From NCBI RefSeq assembly GCF_001976145.1, contig NZ_MOXD01000012.1:1-64000 (forward strand): a stretch of DNA of 64,000 nt, read 5' to 3'. The notes beneath the pieces are model-generated. The model did no database searches and was not told where the DNA came from. It saw only the letters and a program-made list of their open reading frames with translations. Within the stretch, counting starts at the first letter, position 1. Every line of letters starts with the position of its first letter. Positions 9,971 through 21,105 of the stretch are shown here, one piece after another. This stretch comes from Serratia oryzae. Its GTDB lineage: Bacteria; Pseudomonadota; Gammaproteobacteria; Enterobacterales; Enterobacteriaceae. The position numbers were made by a program, and so were the translations under genes.

Positions 9971-11138
9971 GATGCAATCTCTTCGGATCAGATTTTAAGG
10001 GAGCGATGATTTAACGCATTTGCCGGCATACGCTTATGCGCTGCGGTTTATCGCTCGTCTGGGCCTACTCCGGCCCTTATTCACGCACCAGTTGGCGAGA
10101 ATATAAACGACTCGTGGCATCTGTTCGGATGGGGTAACAGGCAACGAGCTAAGCTTTCAAAAAGGCACAACACCACTACGATAGTCAGGGAACCCACACG
10201 ATGGACGGATCACACAACCATCACTCCGTCTTCTCATGCACATACGGTTAACAACAATGCCAGCTTCATCCTCCTCTTTATGTTGAACATGACTCTTACG
10301 AGAGTAGGCCATAACTACGCCGTGCGCAGAAGAAATCTGTTAGTTCAATCGTCCTTGAGTTGTGCACAAGGTTGCAATCGTTTCCTTCAGTATCAATCAC
10401 TCGCAGCTTTCATAAGTTTAGTGTGCCTGTGGCAATTGCGATGAAATTATCTTCATGGCAAGTGAATGCACTCTAACTCTTCGTCCAAATGCCGTCGTTT
10501 TGGGCCAACAGATACCTTGCGGGCACGCGTGACACATTTGTGGCCCTGTTTATCGAGTTTAAAATGAGAAAATGGTTGAAGTCACTAAAAGATCAGGAAC
10601 TTTCTTGAGTAAAATGCCTATAAAATAGGGGGGGAACGATCGCCTTAGCTGTTTGGATTCGTCAATCAACAGACAGGTTTTCCCCATACCGGGTAGCAGT
10701 CGTATGTTAAGTGGCCCTATTTCCAGAAAAGTACCCACTGGCACCCTGTAGTTTTCCTTTAATACTATAGTGAGAACACTGTAGGTGGATTTTATTTATG
10801 AGAAATATCCTGCTGGTATTTTTTAATGCCTATCTTGGCTAATAAGGTTTTATTTTATTTCATTACTTCTAACCTAAGAATTTCTAAGAAATATCCTGCA
10901 AAGAGTCATTAAACCTTTTATAAATATCATGTTTTCTTTGAAAAAATTATATTGATCTGCTTCTGGCGTCACGCTATCCTTGGCGCCCATACAAATGGAA
11001 CGTAAATAAATCACCTCAATACTACGCTTTAATAAAGGCATGACTTTCGTGCCTTTATATCAAGCGTAGATTTGTTCTATCGTTAAGAGGAACAATGCTA
11101 GGGTTGGTTTTATTTCACTTTTATATAAGGATGATGTT
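9971..11138. other. 1.17-kb gene-poor gap between the efflux operon and the peptide operon
   Basis: No convincing gene is visible. Long but startless open frames occur on both strands between about 10020 and 10500 (for example, a minus-strand stretch over 10160-10345 that includes C-V-I-R-P-S-C-G-F-P), which look like decayed coding DNA I cannot identify. From 10740 onward the DNA is strongly AT-rich. A 13-base direct repeat AGAAATATCCTGC occurs near 10801 and 10888. The last 120 bases hold the hairpin at 11022-11069 and presumably the promoter of the peptide operon. Confidence 0.5.
11022..11069 (+). promoter_or_regulatory. Long interrupted hairpin ahead of the secreted-peptide gene
   Basis: CTACGCTT at 11022-11029 pairs with AAGCGTAG at 11062-11069, and ATAAAGGCA at 11032-11040 pairs with TGCCTTTAT at 11050-11058. 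That makes 17 perfect base pairs interrupted by a 2/3-base internal loop. It ends 69 bases before the peptide start. It could be an operator, a 5'-UTR structure controlling translation, or a terminator for upstream transcripts; there is no clear U-run. Confidence 0.55.
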
Positions 11139-11333
11139 GTGAAAAAGATTAATTTGTTCGAAGCTAATTCAATCGTTGGCGGTACTTGCGAGACGACTTG
11201 TACTGTTCGTTACGTTAAACAATCAGCTACCGTTTGCAACGCAGTAACTACCTGTGTTGACAAAAATGGTAAAGAAATCAGCTCTACCACTGAGCAGACC
11301 AACTTCTCTAACTGTGGTGTGATTGTTCCATAA
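11139..11333 (+). CDS. Small secreted cysteine-rich peptide with double-glycine leader (bacteriocin-like)
   Basis: 64 residues starting at GTG, with AAGGA seven bases upstream; the upstream ATG at 11131 gives only a three-codon frame. The leader MKKINLFEANSIVGG has Gly at -1 and -2, Ile at -4 and Glu at -8, matching the double-glycine consensus cut by C39 peptidases, one of which is encoded four genes downstream in the ABC exporter. The predicted mature part is 49 residues, rich in Thr, Val, Ser and Asn, with five cysteines (Cys17, 21, 33, 39, 59). The odd number leaves one thiol free after two disulfides, unless the peptide dimerises or is modified. I do not recognise a characterised family; it may belong to a DUF family of enterobacterial small peptides. 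Activity (toxin, signal or structural) is unknown. Confidence 0.8.
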   Translation: MKKINLFEANSIVGGTCETTCTVRYVKQSATVCNAVTTCVDKNGKEISSTTEQTNFSNCGVIVP

Positions 11334-11369
11334 GATCATATTTCCTAAATTTTAGGATATAACTTCAGT

Positions 11370-11398
11370 GCTGATGCGATAAGATTTTTCGCATCAGC
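11370..11398 (+). terminator. Attenuator-like stem-loop between the peptide gene and the rest of the operon
   Basis: GCTGATGCGA / TCGCATCAGC forms a perfect 10-bp stem with a 9-base loop, 36 bases after the peptide stop, followed by CTGTTTTAAA. A second palindrome, TCCTAAATTTTAGGA, lies at 11343-11357. Such structures after a structural-peptide gene usually let most transcripts stop, giving more peptide than machinery; about 140 bases without a gene follow. Confidence 0.65.
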
Positions 11399-11539
11399 CT
11401 GTTTTAAATATGGTGCTTTTAAATGGACAGGGATGTGATTGCTGCTGGCATTATAAGCAGCGCAAACGTGCTAAAAAGACAATGATTGTCCCTCCTGTTA
11501 TAAGAGCTAATTAATATGCCTTTTTAGGACGTATTGTTT

Positions 11540-12220
11540 ATGTTCAAGAAACCCTTGTATCTCATCGCTTACACCCTTTTTGTGATTGTTATATCCTCTC
11601 TGATAACAACCGCTTATTTCCATTATTTTATTCTTAATCAGAGTTCGGGTGATGGTGCAGAGCAGACTAGCCTGCAGGCAGTGAGCGCTCAAGAGGTACA
11701 AAACAGTCCAATAAAGGACGATAACAGCATCATCGAGTTATTCTCTTATGCTTGCCATTACTGTTCAATTAACGAAGAAAACGTGGATAAGTTGGAAGCG
11801 CGTATGCCGCAGGGTTCCAAATTAATCCGCCTGCACGTTAATGGCGATCAAATGGGGGCATTTTCACATTCAGCACCACTGTTTGCGACGCTGACCGTGA
11901 TGGGTATTGAGCCGAAATACCGTGAAAGCGCGTATAAAGCCGTTATCAAAGATAAAATTGACCTGAGCAACACACAGAGTCGCGATCGTTGGTTACAGGA
12001 CAATGGTATTGATCTGATTGCCTATACAAAAGCCAGCCAGTCTCAGCAAGTGAAAGACATGCTGAATTATATGACCGAAGTGTCAAAATATTACAAAATT
12101 AATGCTACGCCGACCTTTATCGTTAATAAGAAATGGTTAGCGCAACAGGATCGAGAATTCCCTGAATTTATCGATAAACTGCTGTCGTTGTTACAACATG
12201 ACAAGCCGCTGGAGCAATAA
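11540..12220 (+). CDS. Membrane-anchored DsbA-like thiol oxidoreductase
   Basis: 226 residues from the ATG at 11540 (AGGA ten bases upstream; an in-frame TTG at 11534 is the alternative). A single N-terminal TM segment (residues ~7-28) anchors a periplasmic thioredoxin-fold domain. The active site is Cys72-His-Tyr-Cys75, preceded by the usual hydrophobic strand and a phenylalanine, and a T-P-T-F-I-V motif near residue 192 supplies the cis-proline. The C-H-Y-C dipeptide resembles oxidising DsbA (C-P-H-C) more than reducing thioredoxins. Since the operon's first product is a five-cysteine secreted peptide, it probably forms or shuffles its disulfides. Its stop overlaps the next start (TAATG). 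Confidence 0.82.
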   Translation: MFKKPLYLIAYTLFVIVISSLITTAYFHYFILNQSSGDGAEQTSLQAVSAQEVQNSPIKDDNSIIELFSYACHYCSINEENVDKLEARMPQGSKLIRLHVNGDQMGAFSHSAPLFATLTVMGIEPKYRESAYKAVIKDKIDLSNTQSRDRWLQDNGIDLIAYTKASQSQQVKDMLNYMTEVSKYYKINATPTFIVNKKWLAQQDREFPEFIDKLLSLLQHDKPLEQ

Positions 12221-13167
12221 TGCGCTTATTTGCCGTGTGGTTTTATTTGGCGTGGAGAAATTCTCTCACAACAATAGCGCGGAGTTTCAATCCAATCCGC
12301 CGTGCACGCGGTAGGGTGATTTGTTGGATGCTGCGGTATGGCGATTATCGTCTATTACTCGGGCTAGCGGCCGTAGGCCGCTGGCTCAAGTTGAGTAATA
12401 GGGGTGAGCGACAGCGTGCCTTTGTGGCCGCTGCCAATAAAAGATCTTTGATTGATGACGATCGCCAGGTCGATTTTGTCAAAATCAGCCAGCGCCGTCG
12501 CCTGTTGGAACTGGCGGCAACCTTTGGCCAGAATTCACAGGTGATGGCTCAGCTAGAGCGCTGTAAAGCCGAGCTTAACGCGGTGGTTGAACCTTTGCAT
12601 CAGTCTGGTTCACCCGTGGTGTTGGCTCCGTTGCATATGGTTTCCGATATGTTGGCGGGGTTGGTGGGGGGAGCGGCATATCCTGGTAAAGCGACGGTGA
12701 TAGTGTCTGCCAGCATCGAGATTTATAACGAAAAATTTCGGCAGCGCGGGGGGGTCGATCTCTCTTACTGCTCTATTCATGATGATAATCGTGCGATTGC
12801 TGGCAATTTAATGACGGCAATTATGGAAGCCACCGAACACCAGCGCAATATTATGATATTTCCGGATATTACTCCGGATTACACCGTAAACGCCAGTAAG
12901 GCCGAGACCGCAAAATTACACTGTAGATTATTTGATCGCCCAGCCAATGTGCACAGCGGGGTGATCCGAATTGCTAGAGCGCTGTCGGCTCAGGTGGTTT
13001 TTTATTATTTGTATTATGACAAAGAAATAAAAATTCATATTTATCCGCCAGTACCAGCCCGCAAACTGAAAGCGGAGTTGCCCGAAATTATTGAAGCGTC
13101 CATCACCCGGCACCCGGAAGACTGGCTGCTTTGGCACTCACATTCGTTATTTTTTATCAATGAATAA
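12220..13167 (+). CDS. LPLAT-superfamily acyltransferase-like protein
   Basis: 315 residues, about the size of LpxL/LpxM (HtrB-like) late acyltransferases, with an amphipathic basic N-terminus instead of a signal peptide. Candidate catalytic motif: L-A-P-L-His139-M-V-S-Asp143, which is H-x3-D where the family norm is H-x4-D/E, so the match is imperfect. A second block, I-M-I-Phe214-P-D-I-T-P-D, sits where glycerolipid acyltransferases have F-P-E-G. It probably transfers an acyl chain from a carrier protein at the cytoplasmic membrane face. The operon supplies its own ACP and elongation enzymes, so the acceptor could be the secreted peptide or a membrane lipid; neither is proven. Translation is coupled to the DsbA-like gene upstream. 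Confidence 0.62.
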   Translation: MRLFAVWFYLAWRNSLTTIARSFNPIRRARGRVICWMLRYGDYRLLLGLAAVGRWLKLSNRGERQRAFVAAANKRSLIDDDRQVDFVKISQRRRLLELAATFGQNSQVMAQLERCKAELNAVVEPLHQSGSPVVLAPLHMVSDMLAGLVGGAAYPGKATVIVSASIEIYNEKFRQRGGVDLSYCSIHDDNRAIAGNLMTAIMEATEHQRNIMIFPDITPDYTVNASKAETAKLHCRLFDRPANVHSGVIRIARALSAQVVFYYLYYDKEIKIHIYPPVPARKLKAELPEIIEASITRHPEDWLLWHSHSLFFINE

Positions 13168-13191
13168 CCTGGAAATTTAAGAAGTCAGATC

Positions 13192-15339
13192 ATGGAAAAG
13201 ATAATCCCGACGCTGGTTTTTCAAGGCGAAACGAATGAATGTGGGTTGGCCTGTATCTCCATGATGGCCGAGACGCAGGGTATTAGTGCGCCGCTGGAAA
13301 GTTTGCGTGAACGCTATCCTGCTTCACAACATGGCACTTCGTTGGCCACGCTGTGTACCATTATGTCTGAATTGGCGATGCCTGCTTATCCGGTGGCCTT
13401 TGAACATGATGAACTGGCCGAGTTACCGCTGCCAGCCATTCTGCATTACGGTGCCAGCCACTATGTATTGCTGGCTTATCGTAAAGGGAATTACGTCTGC
13501 GTAATGAACCCGGCGATTGGTCAGCAATTGCTGCCGATAGAGTCTTTAAAACGGGAAATCAGCGGCTATGCGTTGGTATTGGATGGCGAAACGCAGGCCG
13601 ATCCCCAGGCACTGGCCAACGTGAAGCGCAGCAAGGGCTCGCGCGCCATGGAGTGCATGAGCCTGAAAGAAACCGCAAGTATCCCTGGTATTTACCGCCT
13701 AATGGTGCTGGCGTTTCTGATTTCACTAACCCTGTTCATTATGCCGACGATGGTCAGTAGCGCCATTAATAAAGTGTTCTCCTCGGCGGGTGAAACTGAT
13801 TTCCCGTATTTCTACTTCCTGCTGGCGTTTGTGGTGTCGACCACGCTGGCATTTGCCGTGCGCTGGATCACCGAGCGGTTTATCAAACGCTTTGTGGTGG
13901 TGAACAGCGTGGCGGGTTTCTCGCGTTTACTGAGTAATTCGCTGAACTTTTTCGATAAACGTGCGCCGGGTGAGGTATTCAGCCGTTTTGCCAACTGGCA
14001 AATGGCCTCGGGGATCAAGATTGAGTTGGATAACGGCCTGCGTACCGACTGGATCATTGGCGCGATCGCACTGGCGGTGATGTGTTACATGAGCCCGCTG
14101 CTAGCGATGGTGTCGGGGATTGGCGTTACGCTGATGGGGTTGGTCAGCGTCTGGGCAATCTATCGCGATCGTTTCTACACGCAGCAGATGCAGGTCAAAA
14201 CGGCCGAGCAGAGCGATTTTATTCTGGAAAGTATCCAGGGGTTTTCCACCATCAAATCGGCCGGCCTGGATAGCCAGCGCAAGAGCCTATTTGCCAAGTA
14301 TGCCCTGTCATTGTTTACCTGCCGTCAGCAGCAGAAGGTTTATGAGCAGGTGAAAAGCAGCCTGTATCAGATGATTGGCAGCCTGGAGATGGTTTGCTTT
14401 ATGTTCCTGGCATTACCGCTGCTGAAAAACGGCTCGATTACGCTGGGTGAGTTCTTTGCCTATAGCTTTGTGCGTGAGATTTTTACTTCGTACATCACCA
14501 AAATCTTCTATGCCATTCTGCAGAAAAACCAGCTTCATGTGATCGACACCCGTGCACGTGACCTTTTCCCGCCGTTGCCAGAGCGCAATGAAGCGGATGA
14601 TGCTATTCCTGCACCGAGCCCAGCGTTCACCGCGCAGTTGCGTTATCACAATATTGCTTTTGCCTATGATGCCCAACAGCCGGTGTTGCAGGATCTCTCG
14701 CTGTCGCTGAAACCCGGCCAAAGCATTGCCATAGTCGGTGAATCTGGTGCAGGCAAAAGTACCCTGCTGAAAGTGATGACTGGCCTGATGGCTCCGCAGC
14801 AAGGTGAGGTGATTGTGGATGGCAAGCCGGTCGATTATCGCCAGGTCTATTCCCTGTTCTTCCTGCAGAGTCAGGAGGACATTCTGTTCAATGCTTCGGT
14901 GTTGCAGAACATCACGCTGTTTGATGAGGGGTTTGATGAACATAAACTGCGGCGGATTGAGCATTCTCTCAAGGGCTTGAACCTGACCCCGGTGGTGGAG
15001 AAACTGCCGGGTGGCCTGAATGCCCTGATCCGTGAAAGCCATGCTGGGCTGTCATTAGGCCAGCGTCAGCGCCTGCTGTTGGCTCGCGCGATGTATAGCG
15101 ATTGTCCGGTTCTGGTGTTAGATGAACCTACCGCCAATCTGGATGAAGACACGGCACATCGGGTGATGACCACCCTGCTAGCGCACTGTCGCGAATATCA
15201 TAAAACGCTGATCACCGTTACCCACAGTGAAAGTGTACTGCCGATGTTCGATCGTGTTTACCGTATGTCCAGCGGGCGTATGGAGCCTGTTTCTGCGGAG
15301 TTTGAGCCTCAACCTACTCTGACGGCGGCGGTGTGCTGA
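13192..15339 (+). CDS. C39-peptidase ABC exporter (peptide maturation and export)
   Basis: 715 residues in three parts. Residues 1-130 are a C39 peptidase: Gln11 (oxyanion), Cys17 in N-E-C-G-L-A-C, His90 in S-H-Y-V, and Asn106 in M-N-P-A where most relatives have Asp; a Cys-His-Asn triad like papain's is chemically reasonable. Residues ~165-450 are a six-TM ABC exporter domain. Residues ~480-700 are the ATPase, with Walker A G-E-S-G-A-G-K-S-T, signature L-S-L-G-Q-R-Q-R and Walker B V-L-V-L-D-E-P-T. It should cut after the double glycine of the small peptide and export the 49-residue product. The TGA overlaps the start of the adaptor gene (TGATG). An AAGAAG-like site precedes its ATG. Confidence 0.92.
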   Translation: MEKIIPTLVFQGETNECGLACISMMAETQGISAPLESLRERYPASQHGTSLATLCTIMSELAMPAYPVAFEHDELAELPLPAILHYGASHYVLLAYRKGNYVCVMNPAIGQQLLPIESLKREISGYALVLDGETQADPQALANVKRSKGSRAMECMSLKETASIPGIYRLMVLAFLISLTLFIMPTMVSSAINKVFSSAGETDFPYFYFLLAFVVSTTLAFAVRWITERFIKRFVVVNSVAGFSRLLSNSLNFFDKRAPGEVFSRFANWQMASGIKIELDNGLRTDWIIGAIALAVMCYMSPLLAMVSGIGVTLMGLVSVWAIYRDRFYTQQMQVKTAEQSDFILESIQGFSTIKSAGLDSQRKSLFAKYALSLFTCRQQQKVYEQVKSSLYQMIGSLEMVCFMFLALPLLKNGSITLGEFFAYSFVREIFTSYITKIFYAILQKNQLHVIDTRARDLFPPLPERNEADDAIPAPSPAFTAQLRYHNIAFAYDAQQPVLQDLSLSLKPGQSIAIVGESGAGKSTLLKVMTGLMAPQQGEVIVDGKPVDYRQVYSLFFLQSQEDILFNASVLQNITLFDEGFDEHKLRRIEHSLKGLNLTPVVEKLPGGLNALIRESHAGLSLGQRQRLLLARAMYSDCPVLVLDEPTANLDEDTAHRVMTTLLAHCREYHKTLITVTHSESVLPMFDRVYRMSSGRMEPVSAEFEPQPTLTAAVC

Positions 15340-16503
15340 TGAAAACGCCAAGTCAAATAAAAATGCGGATGCTGTTGTTGATGGGCCTGCTGGTGGCTGC
15401 GGCGCTGGTCGGCGCGGCGATTTGGTATTTCAGCGCACCTAAGCAGACTCAGGTACTCAATACCGCGGTGGTGACACAAGGTGATATAGAGAAGACCGTG
15501 CTAGCTACCGGCGTCCTGAAACCGGCACTGCAGGTGAGCGTCGGTGCACAGGTTAACGGGCAGTTGACCAAGCTGTATGTGAAACAGGGCGATCGCGTTA
15601 CCCGCGGGCAGTTGCTGGCGGAGATCGATCCTACGTTACAACAGAATGAATTACGTAAATCAGAAGCGGCACTGCAAAGCGCTCAGGCACAGAAACAGGT
15701 CACGCAGGCAACGCTGCGTCAGTATCAGCAAGAGCTTAATCGCCAACTGCGGCTGGATCGTGACAGGTCTGGTGTTAAAAGCGATCTGGAAAAGGCGCAG
15801 GCTTTGTACCAGACGCAGGTAGCACAGTTAAAAGTTAACGAAGCACAGATTGTGCAGGCTGAGATGGCACTGGAAACGGCTAAAGCCAACCTGGGTTTCA
15901 CCCGTATTGTGGCCCCTATCGACGGTGAAGTGCTGGGGATTGTCACCAAGGAAGGGCAGACCATCGTGTCATCGCAAACCGTGCCGACCATTCTGGTGCT
16001 GGCGAATCTCGATACCATGACGGTCCACACCCGCATTTCTGAAACCGATATCCTCAAAGTACGCGTTGGACAGCCGCTGTGGTTTTACGTGGTGGCCGAT
16101 CCCAAACAGCGTTATGACAGCGTCATGGGCTCGATTCAGGAAGCACCAAACGATGCTTTGCAGGAAAACAATTTATCGACATCGACGAATCAGCAGCCTT
16201 CAGCGGTCTATTACAATGGCGTTTTTGCTATTGCTAATCCTGAGCGCCTATTGCGTACCTCAATGACTGCGCAGGTATTTATCATTACCGAGCAGGCGAA
16301 AAATGCCTTGCGCATACCGGTTGCCGCGTTGGGTGCGCAGCAGGATAAAGATCGTTACCAGGTACAGGTGATGGAAGGGGATCAACCGGTGTCACGCTGG
16401 ATCCGCGTAGGAGCCAACGACAGCCAGTTTGTGGAAGTTAAAGAAGGGCTGAAAGTGGGTGAGCGCGTGGTATTACCGCAACACTCAGTCGGGGGCACAG
16501 GTC

Positions 16504-16511
<8 letters not shown>
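15339..16511 (+). CDS. MacA/HlyD-type periplasmic adaptor
   Basis: About 390 residues from the ATG at 15339. One N-terminal TM segment (residues ~11-31, L-L-L-M-G-L-L-V-A-A-A-L-V-G) is followed by the first lipoyl half (V-S-V-G-A-Q-V-N-G-Q-L ... G-D-R-V-T-R-G-Q-L-L-A-E-I-D), an alpha-helical hairpin (~100-190) and the second lipoyl half (I-V-A-P-I-D-G-E-V-L-G-I-V). This is the MacA architecture. It bridges an inner-membrane ABC transporter and the outer-membrane factor. Its immediate partner is the MacB-like protein, whose start lies inside its last codons, but it is also the only adaptor available in the operon for the C39 exporter. Confidence 0.9.
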
Positions 16512-18458
<1,947 letters not shown>

Positions 18459-18459
<1 letters not shown>

Positions 18460-19862
18460 TGATGAATAAAATTTCTCTAGCCATAACGATCTCACTCTTG
18501 CTGACCGGCTGCGGCTCCTTAGTGAAAAGTGATTATCAACAGCCAATGTTGTCGGTACCAAAGCAGTGGCGGGTGCAAGACACCGGTTCGGGTTTTCTTA
18601 AGCACACCGATCACTGGTGGGATAACTTCAACGATCCGCAGCTCTCGATGCTGATCGGCCGGGTGCTGACCAGCAACAACGATCTGGCGATCGCCGGTTT
18701 GCAACTGCGGCAGGCGCGCTTGGCCGCCGGGTTGACCAACACCAACCTGACGCCGAATGTTGCGGTAAATGGCGGTGCCAGCAACACCAAGAATCTGCGG
18801 GAAAACCGGGAGCCTGTGGAGGCTTACAGTGCTTCGGTTGGCCTGAGTTATGAGCTGGATCTGTGGGGGAAACTGGCACGTGCGCGTGAACAGGCCGAAT
18901 GGCTGGTCAAAGCATCAGAACAGGACCGGCAGAACACGGCGTTAACGCTGATTGGTACCACCGCACAGCTTTACTGGCAGATTGCCAACGTTAATCAGCA
19001 GATAGTGCATCAGCAGGCGGGCCTGGAGATTGGCAAGCAAACGCTGGAGATCGTGCAGTCACGCTATGCGGCCGGTAGCGCCGGGCAGATCGAGCTGTTA
19101 CAGGCGCAGCAGTTGCTGCTCGATCGTCAAAACCAATACCAGAACCTGCTGCAACAGCGCGAAGCGGCACGCAACGCCATGGCGATCCTGTTCAACCGTT
19201 CACCGAACGATCGTCAGCCTGAGCGGGCGTCATTGGATGTCACGCAAAACGTCCCGATCGCCCAGATGCTGCCGCTGGACGTGATCTCCCGCCGCCCAGA
19301 CGTTCAAGCTGCCGAGGCTCGTTTGCGTGCGACCTTGGCCGGTTCCGACGTTGAACGCCTGAGCTTCTACCCGACGCTGTCGCTGAGTGCCACGCTGGGC
19401 GCGGGCAGCGCTATCTTCCAGCAGTGGTTCAGTAACCCGTACCGAACGCTGGGCACTAATGCCGCACTGCCGTTTGTGCAGTGGAATACGGTGCAGTTGA
19501 CCATCGAGAAATCGGATCTGGACGTGCAGCAGGCGGCGATCACGTTTCGTAGCAAGGTCTACAACGCCCTGTCGGATGTGGATAACGCCATGACGCAGCG
19601 CCTGAGTTATCAACAACAGCGCGCTAATCAGCAACAGAATCTGCAGCTTGCTGAGCAGCGTTGGGCGTTGGCGAAAAGCCAATATGAAGCGGGAGCTATT
19701 TCCTTCCAGGCACTCCTGGATGCTGAAGATGCCCTGCTGAACAGCAAAATCAATCTGTCGCAACTGCAGTACAACTACCTCAACGCCACCATGACGCTGT
19801 GGTTGGCATTGGGCGGCGGCGTGGAAAAAGACAATGATAGGAAAGGAATAAATCATGAATAG
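18459..19862 (+). CDS. Outer-membrane factor lipoprotein (NodT/TolC-type)
   Basis: 467 residues with a lipobox L-L-T-G-C (Cys18) and two repeated OEP domains: the usual W-W-x-x-F-x-D-P-x-L motif near residue 50, then long helices with repeated A-R-x-A-x-A-E-W and Q-x-x-L-L-D-R-Q elements, and the conserved I-S-R-R-P-D-V-Q-A-A-E near residue 273. It forms the trimeric tunnel that completes the tripartite exporter with the MacA/MacB-type proteins. A second ATG directly follows the first (18462). It overlaps the ketosynthase start by 8 bases, which ties the export and fatty-acid halves of the operon together. Confidence 0.92.
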
Positions 19863-21105
19863 TAACGCGTTGCCACGTCGTGTAGTGGTTACCGGATATG
19901 GCGCAGTGACTCCCATGGGGATGAATGCGGCGCAAAGTTGGGCGGCAATGATGGACTATCAGGTCGGTTACCGTCATATCGATAAATCCCAGGCCGGGAT
20001 CCAGTCATGTTTCATGGGGCTGATTGATGACGAGCCTAACCTGAAAGGGATCCCCGCCGCGATCCGCCGCCGCCTGCCACGCTTTGCCCGCCTGGTGCTG
20101 GGGGCCGCACGTGAAGCGATGGAGATGGCGTTTAACAGCGCGAGCCCGGCGGATTATTACGATCTGCTGGATTGTGGCACCATCATCGGCAGCGGCTGGG
20201 CCGGCCAGGATGAAACGATCGTGAATTATGATTCTTACCTCAGTACCGGGTTGGGATCGCCGTTTGGCTGTTTCCTGAGTATGCCGAACGTCGCCACGGC
20301 GGCCTGTAGCCTTTACTGGGGCCTACGTGGTTACCAAAACTCCCCGATTGCAGCCTGCGCCACGGGTACTATCGCCATTGGCGATGCCTTTGAAGTGATC
20401 CGCAGCGGGCGGGCTTCCATGATGCTGGCCGGGGCTGGTGAGTCTTTACGTGCTGACCTTACGGTTTGGAACATTGATGTCTTGCGTGCGTTGGCACGTG
20501 AACAGGAAGATATCAAAAAGGCCTGCTGCCCATTCAGCCTTGATCGTAACGGTTTCGTGCTGTCTGAAGGTGCAGCCGTACTGTGCCTGGAAGAGCGTGA
20601 AGCGGCATTGGCGCGCGGTGCGACCATTCTGGGTGAGATCAAAGGGTATGGTAACTATTCTGACGCCTTCGATTTCACTGCACCTGCTGACGACAAGATT
20701 GCCAGAGTAAAAACCATTCAGTATGCGTTGAAACAGGCTGGCTTGGCGGCTACCGAGATTGACTACATCAATGCGCATGGCACCTCAACGCCGCTTAACG
20801 ATCTGAACGAAACCGAAGCGATCAAGCTCGCATTAGGTGAAGCGGCTTATTCCACACCGCTTTCCAGCACCAAATCCTACTCTGGGCACCTGATCGCTGC
20901 CGCAGGCAGTTTTGAGTCCATCATTTGCCTGCAGGCATTACAGCATCAGCTGATGCCAGCCACTTGCCACCTGAACAATCCCGATCCGGCCTGCGATCTG
21001 GATTACATCAGCGAAGGACATCGCCCGGCTAAGTTGCAGAATACGTTGAATCTGAGTTTTGGTTTTGGCGGTGCCAATGCCGCCCTAGTGATCGGGCAGG
21101 CATGA
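19855..21105 (+). CDS. Beta-ketoacyl-ACP synthase (FabF-like), operon-dedicated
   Basis: 416 residues, the size of FabF/KASII. The triad is complete: Cys168 in A-A-C-A-T-G, His308 in N-A-H-G-T-S-T-P-L-N-D, and His345 in S-Y-S-G-H-L-I-A-A-A-G. The N-terminus R-R-V-V-V-T-G-Y-G-A-V-T-P-M-G is canonical, as is the glycine-rich end L-S-F-G-F-G-G-A-N-A. It condenses malonyl-ACP onto an acyl primer. It is followed by a dehydratase, ACP and ketoreductase, but no acyltransferase domain, enoyl reductase or phosphopantetheinyl transferase, which must come from primary metabolism. The final TGA overlaps the dehydratase ATG (ATGA). Confidence 0.92.
   Translation: MNSNALPRRVVVTGYGAVTPMGMNAAQSWAAMMDYQVGYRHIDKSQAGIQSCFMGLIDDEPNLKGIPAAIRRRLPRFARLVLGAAREAMEMAFNSASPADYYDLLDCGTIIGSGWAGQDETIVNYDSYLSTGLGSPFGCFLSMPNVATAACSLYWGLRGYQNSPIAACATGTIAIGDAFEVIRSGRASMMLAGAGESLRADLTVWNIDVLRALAREQEDIKKACCPFSLDRNGFVLSEGAAVLCLEEREAALARGATILGEIKGYGNYSDAFDFTAPADDKIARVKTIQYALKQAGLAATEIDYINAHGTSTPLNDLNETEAIKLALGEAAYSTPLSSTKSYSGHLIAAAGSFESIICLQALQHQLMPATCHLNNPDPACDLDYISEGHRPAKLQNTLNLSFGFGGANAALVIGQA

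Noticed and set aside
10559-10744. 61-codon minus-strand frame in the gap before the peptide operon
   Set aside because: No ribosome site, no recognisable domain, and it lies in otherwise decayed DNA; the G-M-G-K-T motif in it is too short to support an ATPase.
11139-11333. Lanthipeptide or other dehydrated/cyclised RiPP
   Set aside because: The peptide is rich in Thr, Ser and Cys, but no LanB, LanC, LanM, YcaO or radical-SAM gene is in the operon; disulfides and acylation fit better.
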